Of a stretch of 64,000 bases of DNA, positions 8,438-17,412 are shown one piece after another. Numbering within the stretch: position 1 is the first letter of the stretch; each line of letters begins with the position of its first letter. This DNA is from Pseudomonas spelaei (GTDB lineage: Bacteria; Pseudomonadota; Gammaproteobacteria; Pseudomonadales; Pseudomonadaceae), in NCBI RefSeq assembly GCF_009724245.1, contig NZ_WNNK01000019.1, positions 1-64,000 on the forward strand, read 5' to 3'. The notes below the pieces were generated by a model. The model was not told the DNA's origin. It saw nothing but the letters and a program-made list of their open reading frames with translations, and searched no databases. The position numbers were made by a program, and so were the translations under genes.

Positions 8438-10063
8438 ATGGCGACGTGTGGCGAAGTATTGGTCAAGCTGCTGGAAGGCTACGGTGTGGAACAGGTGTTC
8501 GGCATCCCCGGGGTTCACACCGTGGAGCTGTATCGAGGCCTGGCGCGTTCCAGCATTCGCCACGTCACCCCGCGCCACGAACAAGGCGCCGGTTTTATGG
8601 CCGACGGTTATGCCCGCACTCGCGGCAAACCCGGGGTGTGTTTCATCATCACCGGCCCGGGCATGACCAACATCACCACCGCCATGGGCCAGGCGTACGC
8701 CGACTCGATCCCGATGCTGGTGATTTCCAGCGTGCAGTCCCGCAGCCAGTTGGGTGGCGGGCGCGGCAAGTTGCATGAACTGCCGAACCAGGGCGCGCTG
8801 GTGGCCGGTGTCGCGGCGTTTTCCCATACATTGATGTCGGCCGCCGAATTACCGGGCGTACTGGCGCGGGCGTTTGCGCTGTTCCAGGCCGGGCGGCCAC
8901 GTCCGGTGCATATTGAAATCCCCCTGGATGTGCTGGTGGAAAACGCCGATGCGTTACTCGCCAGTGAACCGATCAGCGTGGCCCGAGCCGGTGCCGCACC
9001 GGCGGCGGTCAAGCAGATGAGCCAGTTGTTGGCAGCGGCCAAGCGGCCGCTGATCCTGGCCGGTGGCGGTGCCATCGACGCCGCTCCCGAACTGACCCGC
9101 CTGGCTGAAACCCTCGGCGCGCCGATGGCCCTGACCATCAATGCCAAAGGCATGCTGGCGTCCGACCATCCGCTGTTGATCGGCTCCACCCAAACCCTGG
9201 TGGCCACCCGCGCGTTGGTCGCCGAAGCCGACGTGGTGTTGGCTATCGGCACTGAATTGGCGGAAACCGACTACGACGTCACTTTCGCCGGTGGCTTCGA
9301 AATTCCAGGCACCTTGCTGCGCATCGACATCGACCCGGACCAGACCGTACGAAACTATCCGCCACAGGTGGCGCTGGTGGCTGACGCGCAGATCGCCGCC
9401 GAAGCATTGTTGGCCGAATTGAACCGCCAACCGCTGCCACCTCGTCACGATGCTTGGGGCGTCAACCGCGTCGCCCGTCTGTGGGCCGACCTGACACCGA
9501 CCTGGGATGCCGCCACCCGCGCGCAAACCCTGTTCCTCAGCACTGTTCTGGAGGAACTGCCCGACGTGGTGCTGGTGGGCGACTCCACCCAACCGGTCTA
9601 CACCGGAAACCTGACCCTGAACCTCGATCAACCGCGTCGCTGGTTCAACTCGTCCACCGGCTACGGCACCCTCGGCTACGCCCTGCCCGCCGCCATTGGC
9701 GCCTGGCTGGGGCGCGGCTGCAAGGCGCCGGTGGTGTGCCTGATCGGTGATGGCGGGCTGCAATTTACCCTGTCGGAACTGGCCAGCGCCGTGGAGGCGC
9801 GCACGCCGATCATCGTCCTGCTGTGGAATAACCAGGGCTACGAAGAGATCAAGAAATACATGGTCAACCGCGCTATCGAACCGGTGGGCGTGGACATCTA
9901 CACCCCGGACTTTATCGGCGTGGCCAAGGCCTTGGGTTGCACCGCCCAGGCCATCCAGGGCGTTGAAGAACTGCGTATGGCATTGCGCGCCGCCACTGAC
10001 CGCCAAGGGCCGACGCTGATTGAAATCGACCAGGGCCTGTGGATGAAGGAAGTCTCGGTATGA
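8438..10063 (+). CDS. aruI: Thiamine-diphosphate enzyme, probable 5-guanidino-2-oxopentanoate (2-ketoarginine) decarboxylase
   Basis: A 541-residue ThDP enzyme of the acetolactate synthase fold. The N-terminal pyrimidine-binding domain has the catalytic Glu in RHEQGAGFMADGYAR (about residue 48), a central Rossmann-like domain follows, and the C-terminal domain has the ThDP/Mg motif GDGGLQFTLSELASA with NNQGYEE. The overall sequence resembles AruI of the arginine transaminase pathway, which decarboxylates 2-ketoarginine to 4-guanidinobutyraldehyde. The overlapping downstream aldehyde dehydrogenase would oxidise that product, supporting the call. A generic acetolactate synthase-like or benzoylformate decarboxylase-like enzyme is the alternative. 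The transaminase AruH is not in the window. Confidence 0.7.
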   Translation: MATCGEVLVKLLEGYGVEQVFGIPGVHTVELYRGLARSSIRHVTPRHEQGAGFMADGYARTRGKPGVCFIITGPGMTNITTAMGQAYADSIPMLVISSVQSRSQLGGGRGKLHELPNQGALVAGVAAFSHTLMSAAELPGVLARAFALFQAGRPRPVHIEIPLDVLVENADALLASEPISVARAGAAPAAVKQMSQLLAAAKRPLILAGGGAIDAAPELTRLAETLGAPMALTINAKGMLASDHPLLIGSTQTLVATRALVAEADVVLAIGTELAETDYDVTFAGGFEIPGTLLRIDIDPDQTVRNYPPQVALVADAQIAAEALLAELNRQPLPPRHDAWGVNRVARLWADLTPTWDAATRAQTLFLSTVLEELPDVVLVGDSTQPVYTGNLTLNLDQPRRWFNSSTGYGTLGYALPAAIGAWLGRGCKAPVVCLIGDGGLQFTLSELASAVEARTPIIVLLWNNQGYEEIKKYMVNRAIEPVGVDIYTPDFIGVAKALGCTAQAIQGVEELRMALRAATDRQGPTLIEIDQGLWMKEVSV

Positions 10064-11502
10064 GTGCTGCTCTCGAAGGTCTTTACATCAACGGTCAGTG
10101 GCACGCAGGCGTTGAGGTGTTGGAGGTGATCAACCCGACGACCGAAACCACCCTGGCTCACGTCAGCGTCGGCGATGCCAATGCAGTGACCGCGGCGGTG
10201 GACGCCGCCAGCGCAGCCTTCCCGGCCTGGGCCAACACCAGCGGCGCTGAGCGTGGCGCGCTGCTGCGCAAGATCGCCCAAGGCGTGAGCGAACAACGTG
10301 AACGATTGATGCACCTGCAATCGAGCAACAACGGCAAGCCGCTGTTTGAAGCCGGCATCGACGTGGATGACGTGATCGCCACCTTTGAATACTACGCCGG
10401 GGTGGCCGACGCACTGGACGCCGTGCAAGACCAGCCGGTGGCGTTGCCCAGCCACGACTTCAGCGCCCGCCTGCGCCGCGAGCCCTGCGGCGTGCTGGGG
10501 CTGATCGTGCCCTGGAATTTCCCGATGGTCACCACCGCCTGGAAACTCGCCCCGGCCCTCGCTGCCGGTTGCTGCGTGGTGCTCAAGCCGTCGGAGGTCA
10601 CGCCGTTGGCGGAGCTGCAATTGGCGACGATCATCGCAGCAGCAGGCTTGCCGGACGGCGTGTTCAACCTGGTCTGCGGCACTGGGCTTGCAGTCGGTGC
10701 GCCGTTGGCGACAGATCCCCGGGTAGCGAAAATTTCCTTCACCGGCAGCAATGCCGTGGGGGTACAGGTGATGCAACGCGCCGCCGAAACCGTCAAGGGT
10801 GTGAGCCTGGAACTGGGCGGTAAATCTTCATTGTTGGTGCTGGCGGATGCCGACCTGGAACTGGCCGTGGAACTGGCCTGTGGTGGCGGCTTCTTCAATG
10901 CCGGGCAGATGTGCTCCGCCACCAGTCGGGTGCTGATCGCCGATGAGTTGGCAGATGAGTTCCTCACACGCCTGCACGCCAGGGCCGAGCGCATTCGTGT
11001 GGGTGAGCCGTTTGCCGAGGGCGTGGAGATGGGCCCATTGGTGAATCGCGCGCAGTATCAGCGGGTACTCGGTCATATCGAGCGCGGTATACAGGCCGGC
11101 GCGCATCTGGTGTGCGGCGGAAAACGGCCTGCGGACCTGCCCCACGGCTACTTCATTCGGCCCACGGTGTTTACCGAAGTGGCGCTGGACAGCGCGTTGT
11201 GGAACGAAGAAATCTTCGGCCCGGTGCTGTGTGTACGCAGTTTTGCCAGCGAAGCCGAGGCGATTGCCCTGGCCAATGATAGCGATTTTGGGTTGGTGGC
11301 CAGTGTGGTCAGCACTGACTTGAACGCCGCCGAACGGGTGGCGAATGCCTTGCAGGTAGGCCTGGTGTGGATCAATGCACCGCAAGTGATCTTCCCGCAA
11401 ACGGCGTGGGGTGGTTACAAGCAGAGCAGCATCGGTCGGGAGCTGGGGCCTTGGGGGTTGCAGGCGTTTCAGGAGATCAAGCATGTGATTCGGGCGGTCT
11501 AA
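10060..11502 (+). CDS. Aldehyde dehydrogenase, probably acting on 4-guanidinobutyraldehyde
   Basis: A 480-residue NAD(P)+-dependent aldehyde dehydrogenase. Visible are the cofactor-site loop GLIVPWNFPMVTTAWKLAPALAAG, the catalytic Glu in LELGGKS (about residue 255) and the catalytic Cys in FFNAGQMCSATSR (about residue 289). The ATG at 10060 overlaps the stop of the decarboxylase gene (ATGA), which indicates translational coupling. The likely reaction is 4-guanidinobutyraldehyde to 4-guanidinobutyrate, inferred from the partner gene. Betaine-aldehyde or aminoaldehyde dehydrogenase activity cannot be excluded from sequence. Confidence 0.85.
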   Translation: MSAALEGLYINGQWHAGVEVLEVINPTTETTLAHVSVGDANAVTAAVDAASAAFPAWANTSGAERGALLRKIAQGVSEQRERLMHLQSSNNGKPLFEAGIDVDDVIATFEYYAGVADALDAVQDQPVALPSHDFSARLRREPCGVLGLIVPWNFPMVTTAWKLAPALAAGCCVVLKPSEVTPLAELQLATIIAAAGLPDGVFNLVCGTGLAVGAPLATDPRVAKISFTGSNAVGVQVMQRAAETVKGVSLELGGKSSLLVLADADLELAVELACGGGFFNAGQMCSATSRVLIADELADEFLTRLHARAERIRVGEPFAEGVEMGPLVNRAQYQRVLGHIERGIQAGAHLVCGGKRPADLPHGYFIRPTVFTEVALDSALWNEEIFGPVLCVRSFASEAEAIALANDSDFGLVASVVSTDLNAAERVANALQVGLVWINAPQVIFPQTAWGGYKQSSIGRELGPWGLQAFQEIKHVIRAV

Positions 11503-11534
11503 CGATCGCAACTCTCCTGGCAATCAGGCTCTTG

Positions 11535-11622
11535 TGTGGGAGCTGGCTTGCCTGCGATAGCGGTGTGTCAGCAACCAACCTATTTCTGACAGATCGCTAT
11601 CGCAGGCAAGCCAGCTCCCACA
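11535..11622. repeat. REP pair (GTGGGAGC type)
   Basis: Inverted arms TGTGGGAGCTGGCTTGCC and GGCAAGCCAGCTCCCACA, same family and layout as 7346-7435. It lies just after the aldehyde dehydrogenase operon and before an independent transporter gene. Confidence 0.9.
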
Positions 11623-11737
11623 TTTGATTTGTGTCAGGCCAATGGATGTATTTTTTCAATAGCCCCAACGACTTTCTCATTTGCCCCCCTCCTTCCTGCG
11701 CGGCCTAATCATGCCCTTGTCATTTCAAGGCCCGTCC

Positions 11738-12925
11738 ATGGAAACTGTTCACACAAAACCCACCACCGCTCTCTGGCTGATGATCAGTGTCGTGTTGGTC
11801 GCCCTCAACCTGCGACCGTCGATGGCGGCGGTAGGCCCGTTGTTGTCGTCGATTCGCGCCGATGTGCCCTTGAGTTTCAGCAGCGCTTCATTGCTGACCA
11901 TGTTGCCGGTCATGGCCATGGGGCTGGCGATGTTCTTTGGCATGGGCCTGGCCAAGCGCTTCGGTGAGCACCGCAGCATTGTGCTGTCGCTGGTGGTGAT
12001 TGGCCTGGCGACGGTGTCGCGGCTGTTTCTCGATTCGGCGCTGGAATTGATCATCAGTGCCGTCGCTGCCGGCGTGGGGATCGCGATGATCCAGGCACTG
12101 CTGCCGGCGCTGATCAAATCCCGTTTCAGCGACAACGTTTCGCTGTTCATGGGCCTGTACGTCACCGCCATCATGGGCGGCGCGGCCTTCGCTGCGTCCT
12201 TTTCACCCTTCATCCAGGTGCGCACCGGCAGTTGGCGCATGGGCCTGGCAATCTGGGCGGTGCTGGCTGTGTTGGCGCTGGTGTTCTGGTACGCCCAGCG
12301 CTCGGTGCTGCCACCACTGCCGCAAGCGGGCTCGGGGCCGCAGGAAGCGTTTTTCGGCAATCGTCGCGCGTGGTTGCTGGCGGTCTTCTTCGGTCTCGGT
12401 ACCGCGTCCTACACCTGCGTACTGGCGTGGCTCGCACCGTACTACGTGGAGCAAGGCTGGAGCGAACAGAACGCTGGCCTGCTGCTGGGCTTTCTGACCG
12501 CCATGGAGGTGGTCTCGGGCCTGATCACGCCGGCCATCGCCAACCGGCGCCAGGACAAACGTGGCGTGGTCGCGGTGTTGCTGGTGCTGATCATCGCCGG
12601 CTTCTGCGGCCTGATCCTCTCCCCTCACCACCTGAGCTTGCTGTGGCCGTGCCTGTTGGGCCTGGGTATTGGCGGTTTGTTTCCCATGAGCCTGATCCTG
12701 TCCCTCGACCACCTGGACAACCCGCGCCGCGCGGGTGGCCTGACGGCGTTCGTGCAAGGCATCGGCTATTTGATCGCCGGTTTGTCGCCGCTGATTGCCG
12801 GAATGATCCGCGACCAACTGGGCAGCTTCGAATGGGCCTGGTGGTCGCTGACGGCGGTGGTAGTGGTTATGTTGCTGATCGTACTGCGCTTCGATCCACG
12901 GCATTACGCCCGACATATTAAATAG
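11738..12925 (+). CDS. MFS transporter of the CynX/NimT family
   Basis: A 395-residue, 12-helix carrier. The opening segment (LWLMISVVLVALNLRPSMAAVGPLL) and the N-L-R-P motif in helix 1 are typical of the cyanate/2-nitroimidazole transporter family. No cyanase gene is near, so cyanate is not supported as substrate. The start is uncertain: ATG at 11738 has AAGG about eight bases upstream, and in-frame ATGs at 11711 and 11681 would lengthen the protein. A LysR gene follows on the same strand and may control it. Confidence 0.82.
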   Translation: METVHTKPTTALWLMISVVLVALNLRPSMAAVGPLLSSIRADVPLSFSSASLLTMLPVMAMGLAMFFGMGLAKRFGEHRSIVLSLVVIGLATVSRLFLDSALELIISAVAAGVGIAMIQALLPALIKSRFSDNVSLFMGLYVTAIMGGAAFAASFSPFIQVRTGSWRMGLAIWAVLAVLALVFWYAQRSVLPPLPQAGSGPQEAFFGNRRAWLLAVFFGLGTASYTCVLAWLAPYYVEQGWSEQNAGLLLGFLTAMEVVSGLITPAIANRRQDKRGVVAVLLVLIIAGFCGLILSPHHLSLLWPCLLGLGIGGLFPMSLILSLDHLDNPRRAGGLTAFVQGIGYLIAGLSPLIAGMIRDQLGSFEWAWWSLTAVVVVMLLIVLRFDPRHYARHIK

Positions 12926-13088
12926 CTTGAGCCAGAGCCTTTGGTCGCAGCGTCGTATTCAAAACACTATTTGTCCCACACCAAACATAGAAAGGAGCTA
13001 CAGACCTTTCTATTGGTACGCTCGTTCCGTTAACATTTTGACCCTGTATTGCGCTGCAACAGCGCAAAGGGCTTATCGGACGGAATGG

Positions 13089-14024
13089 ATGCTAAACAGC
13101 AACTTGCTTAGAAAGCTCGATATGCAGGACCTGATGGTGTTTATCGCTGTGTATGAACAAAACAGCGTCACCGAGGTGTCCGAAACCCTCTTCGTCAGCC
13201 AGTCCACCGTGAGCTACAGCCTGAAGAAACTGCGCACCAGTTTCGAGGACGATTTGTTTATCAACACCCGGGCCGGTATGCGTCCCACGTACAAGGCCAC
13301 CAGCATGTACGGCCATGTGCAAAAGATCCTGGAAAGCATCAACCTGTGTCATGCAGGCAGCCAGGTCTTCGACCCGACCCAGGAAGCCGTGACCTTCAAC
13401 ATCTGCGCCCCGGAATACTTCGAGCAACTGATCCTGCCCCGGCTGCTGAAGAACTTCGATCACGCCGACCTGCCAGTGATCGTCAACGTGCACAAGCTGG
13501 AAACCGAGGTCCCCGCCGAAGCCTTGCGCAGCGGCAACCTGGACCTGGTGATCTGTTTCGGCCCGCACTTTCATCGCGCTCACAAGGATCTCAAGACGCA
13601 AATGCTGTTGGAGGACGATCTGGTCTGCGTCTTCGATAAACGTTCTGCCCCCCGCGAGCCGGCGTTCAGCCTGCAATCCTTCGTGGCCCGGCGCCACGTG
13701 TTCCCCACACCCTGGACCTCCGACACCAACATGATCGATGGCTGGCTGGCCCGCCAGGCCCACAAGCGTCAGGTGATTGCCCGGGCCAACAGCTACAGCG
13801 CGGCGCTGAAGATGATCACCGGCACCGATTTCATCGTCACCCTGCCCCGGCGGGTGCAGAAACTGCTGGCGGTCGAGCCGCTGTTCGGCCACTGCGAAGC
13901 GCCCAACGGCCTGCCGGGGTTCACCCTGGAGATGCAATGGAATGAGTCCAGCGAACAGGACAACGCCAATACCTGGTTTCGCGAGCAGGTGGTGAAAGTG
14001 TGTGGGATTCAGGGAGTGCTGTAG
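13089..14024 (+). CDS. LysR-family regulator (NodD-like branch) whose stop codon lies in a REP
   Basis: A 311-residue LTTR. The helix-turn-helix (LMVFIAVYEQNSVTEVSETLFVSQSTVSYSLKKLRTSF, about residues 14-50) and an effector domain are complete. The ATG at 13089 is preferred; upstream codons in this frame encode a non-conserved extension. The stop TAG at 14022-14024 is the fourth to sixth base of the long REP palindrome that begins at 14019, so the present C-terminus was set or trimmed by the repeat. Likely target: the transporter gene 163 bases upstream. Confidence 0.85.
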   Translation: MLNSNLLRKLDMQDLMVFIAVYEQNSVTEVSETLFVSQSTVSYSLKKLRTSFEDDLFINTRAGMRPTYKATSMYGHVQKILESINLCHAGSQVFDPTQEAVTFNICAPEYFEQLILPRLLKNFDHADLPVIVNVHKLETEVPAEALRSGNLDLVICFGPHFHRAHKDLKTQMLLEDDLVCVFDKRSAPREPAFSLQSFVARRHVFPTPWTSDTNMIDGWLARQAHKRQVIARANSYSAALKMITGTDFIVTLPRRVQKLLAVEPLFGHCEAPNGLPGFTLEMQWNESSEQDNANTWFREQVVKVCGIQGVL

Positions 14025-14122
14025 CCGCTGCCGAGGTACGAGGCTGCGATGCGGTCCGCAGGACCTCCCTAGAGGGCCGCTTCGCAGCCCATCGCAGCCT
14101 CGTACCTCGGCAGCGGCTACAG
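14019..14122. repeat. Long palindromic REP, second copy of the family at 104-206
   Basis: Arms CTGTAGCCGCTGCCGAGGTA and TACCTCGGCAGCGGCTACAG extend into a longer near-palindrome through ...GAGGCTGCGATG and CATCGCAGCCTC. The apex contains GCGGTCCGCAGGACC. It matches the copy at 104-206 closely, differing mainly near the apex. It overlaps the last two codons of the upstream LysR gene. Confidence 0.9.
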
Positions 14123-14132
14123 GATTTCGGCG

Positions 14133-14495
14133 TCAGCCAATGGCAACTTTGCTATAGGAATCGCGGTCGATATCCAGCAGTTCGACACTCAGTTGAACCT
14201 GCACGTCGGCAGGCCAGGCGCCCAAGTCCTGTAACACCGCCAGCAAGCTTTCCGACAACTGCTTCTTGATCTGCGGTGAGCGCCCACTGAGCAACGCCAG
14301 CCTCACCGCGACAAACCCCCGTGGTGACATGGCGGTGCCAACACGGAAACTCTCCACCTTCACCGCGCGGCTTTTGATGTCGAACTCGGCCCCGAACTGA
14401 CCGGAGGCCACCAGCGCATGATTGAGTCGCAGCAGGGCTTTGTCGGTGTCCAGCTCCGGCAGGTTGGCGGTGTATTCCAGGTGCAGGTGAGGCAT
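14133..14495 (-). CDS. 5-carboxymethyl-2-hydroxymuconate delta-isomerase (CHMI)
   Basis: A 120-residue protein starting MPHLHLEYTANL. Pro2 becomes the N-terminal catalytic proline in this tautomerase-superfamily enzyme of homoprotocatechuate degradation (HpaF/HpcD). Length and the central RAVKVESFRVGT segment fit the family. None of the other homoprotocatechuate genes (hpaB-E, G-I) is in the window, so it is an orphan copy; either the pathway is elsewhere or it serves another tautomerisation. A REP separates it from the convergent LysR gene. Confidence 0.88.
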   Translation of the reverse strand: MPHLHLEYTANLPELDTDKALLRLNHALVASGQFGAEFDIKSRAVKVESFRVGTAMSPRGFVAVRLALLSGRSPQIKKQLSESLLAVLQDLGAWPADVQVQLSVELLDIDRDSYSKVAIG

Positions 14496-14555
14496 GAAAA
14501 GCTCCGAGTCACTGTAAGAAAAGAGTCATAGATATAGCACGACGCTGGACAGTTT

Positions 14556-15743
14556 TCAGTGTGAAACCACCGCACTGCTTCGCAGCGACAGGTTCTCCCA
14601 GGCGGCCACCAGTACCAGCACTGCGGTGGTCAACGTGCCCAGTACCAACGCTGAAAACACCTGCTGCAAGCCCAGCGGCAACAGCACCAGCAACAGCACC
14701 AGGCCGCCCACGTGAGAGAACGGCGGCAACGGCCGATCATTCATGACCCACTTGAACAAGCCACTGCCCAACAGGAACAACAGCGGCCCGGCAATGATCG
14801 CCACGATGCCGGCGTCACTGGCATGGCCCGGGTGCACCAGCACCAGTTCATCGGCGACGGCACTGACAATGATCCCGGCGACAATCAACACATGCAGGTA
14901 GGTGTAGGCGATCCGCGCCTGGCGGCCGGGGTCGTCGGAGCTGGCGATACGGTGGTGGGCGCGCTCGGCGCCGCTGTCGAAATAGATCCACCACAGGGCA
15001 ATGCTGCCGACCACCGCCACCAGGAACGCCGCCAGTCCGTCCAGGCTCAAAGGCAATTCGGCAAAAGTTGCGCCGGTCACCAGCAAGGACTCGCCCAGGG
15101 CAATGATCACAAACAGCCCGCAACGCTCGGCCATGTGATTGCCTTCCACATTCCAGTCCGTCAGGGTCGAACGCCCCATCCCCGGGACCCAGAAATACAG
15201 CGATGGGGAAATCAGCTCAATCAGCAGCGCCACCGCCCAGCATGCCAGGCGCTGGTCACCTTCCAGCAGCGCCCCGCTGATCCAGAACACCGCGGAACAG
15301 AGCAACCACACCAGGATTCGCTGGAAATTGCGGGTCATGTTCAGCGGCGCGTCGCGCACCGCCCATAGCGCAAACACTGTGCGACCGACCTGCATGAACA
15401 CATAAGCGCCGGCGAACAACAGGCCACGGTCGGTAAATGCCTTGGGGATCGACGACGACAGCAGCAGCCCCGCCACCATCAAAGCGAACAGGCCGAGGCG
15501 GACCGGGATTTTTTCCGGGTCCAGCCAGTTGGTGACCCAGGAGGTAAAGATCCACACCCACCAGACCGCAATCATCATCAACGCCACCTGCACCGCGCCA
15601 CCAATGGACAAGTGGGCCAACAGGGAATGAGACAGTTGGGTGACGGCAAAGACGAACACCAGGTCGAAAAACAACTCGACCATGCCGACCTTACCACTGT
15701 CGTGACTGCCGCGTCCGCGCAGCAATGAACGGGATGGGTTCAT
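14556..15743 (-). CDS. Low temperature requirement protein A (LtrA) family membrane protein
   Basis: A 395-residue polytopic inner-membrane protein with about ten hydrophobic segments. The N-terminal VELFFDLVFVFAVTQLSHSLL is the LtrA family signature. LtrA was named from cold growth in Listeria; its biochemical role is not established. It stands alone on this strand, 60 bases from CHMI and next to a LysR gene in the same orientation. Confidence 0.88.
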   Translation of the reverse strand: MNPSRSLLRGRGSHDSGKVGMVELFFDLVFVFAVTQLSHSLLAHLSIGGAVQVALMMIAVWWVWIFTSWVTNWLDPEKIPVRLGLFALMVAGLLLSSSIPKAFTDRGLLFAGAYVFMQVGRTVFALWAVRDAPLNMTRNFQRILVWLLCSAVFWISGALLEGDQRLACWAVALLIELISPSLYFWVPGMGRSTLTDWNVEGNHMAERCGLFVIIALGESLLVTGATFAELPLSLDGLAAFLVAVVGSIALWWIYFDSGAERAHHRIASSDDPGRQARIAYTYLHVLIVAGIIVSAVADELVLVHPGHASDAGIVAIIAGPLLFLLGSGLFKWVMNDRPLPPFSHVGGLVLLLVLLPLGLQQVFSALVLGTLTTAVLVLVAAWENLSLRSSAVVSH

Positions 15744-15785
15744 GGGTGGATCTCCATAGGGTTTACCAACAACACCGATATTGGT

Positions 15786-16721
15786 TCAGGGCCTGGACGC
15801 CACAACCGGCAACAATTCCCGATCACTCATGAATGCCTCCAGCCGCGAGCGCATCCAGCGTTCGGCCGGGTCGGTGTCCACATGGCTGAGCCAGACCATG
15901 GACAAATCCAGGGTTGGGGTTTCAAACGGAAATGGCTCACAGAACAGGCTGCCCGAAGCCGCCATGGCTTGGGCGGTGTAGTCCGGCAGGCTGGCGATCA
16001 TGTCAGTCCCGGCCAACAACGCCGGCAAGGAGCTGTATTGCGGCACCGACAACACCACATGACGCTTGCGCCCAACCTCTGCCAGCCACTCATCGGCAAA
16101 GCCTGCGACGTTGGCAGTGTGGGATACCAGCACATGGGGCCGCGCGCAGTATTCATCGAGGGTCAATGGATGTTCCGAGGCATCGGCGCGCAACACGCAA
16201 GGACGGATATGGCGCAGCAACTTGCGCTTGGCATTGGCCGGCAGGCCACGGGTCTGGGTAATCCCGACGGTGATATCACCCGAGGCCAGCAGGTCGGGGA
16301 TGCGCCAGTAATCGACGTGCTGCACCACAAACACCACCTGGGGCGCTTCCTGGCGCAAAGTGCGCAGCAGAGGGGGCAACAGACCGAACTCAACGTCATC
16401 GGACAGGCCGATGCGAAAAGTCATGGTGCTGATGGACGGGTCGAAGTCGTGGGTCAGGCTCAAGGCCGATGACAACGAATCCAGGGCCGGCGACAGATGC
16501 TGGATGATTTCCTCAGCTCGTGCCGTCGGCTCCATGCGGTGGCCCACACGGATAAACAACGGGTCATTGAACAAGGTGCGCAAGCGATTGAGTGCCGAAC
16601 TGATGGTCGGCTGCCCAAGGAACAGCTTCTCCGCCACCCGTGTCACGTTGCGCTCAAGCATCAGCGTTTCGAAGACCACCATCAGGTTGATGTCAGCCTT
16701 GCGTAATTCATTGCGATTCAT
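15786..16721 (-). CDS. LysR-family regulator
   Basis: A 311-residue LTTR with the helix-turn-helix in DINLMVVFETLMLERNVTRVAEKLFLGQPTISSALNRL (about residues 9-46) and a full effector domain. The start at 16721 (MNRNELRKADINL) fits the NodD/LeuO-like branch; an upstream codon at 16799 would add 26 poorly conserved residues. It lies upstream of ltrA on the same strand, 42 bases away, and is divergent from the small membrane-protein gene at 16852. Target unknown. Confidence 0.88.
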   Translation of the reverse strand: MNRNELRKADINLMVVFETLMLERNVTRVAEKLFLGQPTISSALNRLRTLFNDPLFIRVGHRMEPTARAEEIIQHLSPALDSLSSALSLTHDFDPSISTMTFRIGLSDDVEFGLLPPLLRTLRQEAPQVVFVVQHVDYWRIPDLLASGDITVGITQTRGLPANAKRKLLRHIRPCVLRADASEHPLTLDEYCARPHVLVSHTANVAGFADEWLAEVGRKRHVVLSVPQYSSLPALLAGTDMIASLPDYTAQAMAASGSLFCEPFPFETPTLDLSMVWLSHVDTDPAERWMRSRLEAFMSDRELLPVVASRP

Positions 16722-16851
16722 TGGCGCTCGCCCCACTCCCCAAGACAGCGGCCAGTGTAGAAACACAGCGGGCCCGGCGTCTATGCGCAGACTATCCAAC
16801 CTGCGTCATTGGGACTATAAATCAGCTTCTACGGCTATCCGGAGCGTCATC

Positions 16852-17037
16852 GTGCTGCTGATTCTTCCTTTGATTGTCCTGCTGGTCGGCATTTTGTTCT
16901 GGGCGATCAAGTTCATCCCGCATCCGACCATCAGGACACTGCTGCGGGTATTGATCGGGTTATGCCTGGCGGCGTTCCTGGTTTTTTTGTGCCTGGTCTC
17001 CGGGTTTCCGGCCTCATTGCTGGTGTCGGGAGCCTGA
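16852..17037 (+). CDS. Small inner-membrane protein, two predicted helices
   Basis: A 61-residue protein beginning at a GTG codon with GGAG exactly seven bases upstream. It has one strongly hydrophobic segment at residues 1-20 (LLILPLIVLLVGILFWAIKF) and another at about 33-55 (LLRVLIGLCLAAFLVFLCLVSGFPASLL) joined by the short loop IPHPTIRT. The codon use is normal for the genome. I recognise no family. It is divergent from the LysR gene by about 130 bases. Confidence 0.6.
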   Translation: MLLILPLIVLLVGILFWAIKFIPHPTIRTLLRVLIGLCLAAFLVFLCLVSGFPASLLVSGA

Positions 17038-17058
17038 TGCGGCTCCCGGCAGATACAG

Positions 17059-17205
17059 TCAAGGCTTGAGCGGGCGCTCCTGGTCCCGCTCGGAAAGCTC
17101 CGTTCCGTCGTCCGGATGTTTCCAGGTCTGGGGCTTTTCTTCTTCGTGTAGTCGCTTGGCCCGCTCCTGATCCGTCTCATCCCGCGGCTTTTGCTCGTTG
17201 GTCAT
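17059..17205 (-). CDS. Small, highly charged hypothetical protein
   Basis: A 48-residue hydrophilic protein (MTNEQKPRDETDQERAKRL...), rich in Glu, Arg, Lys and Pro, with no hydrophobic segment and probably disordered. The start at 17205 has an excellent GGGGAGG ribosome-binding site at seven bases. Similar short charged proteins are common and uncharacterised in Pseudomonas. It is convergent with the small membrane protein, 21 bases away. Confidence 0.65.
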   Translation of the reverse strand: MTNEQKPRDETDQERAKRLHEEEKPQTWKHPDDGTELSERDQERPLKP

Positions 17206-17412
17206 ACTCACCTCCCCTGCGCAAGAATTGATCACACTGGGCAAGCATAGAACAGAGAGTGTCCTTGTGTAGCCCGAACAATCCGTCCCGATTGATAACC
17301 CTTACGCATCAATACATGTAAATAACTCACTTATCATTTCTAAATGTGTCAGCCACTATCGGCGGTCTTAAGCGAAACAAGCACTTTAAAAAGAACGCTG
17401 GAGACACAAACC

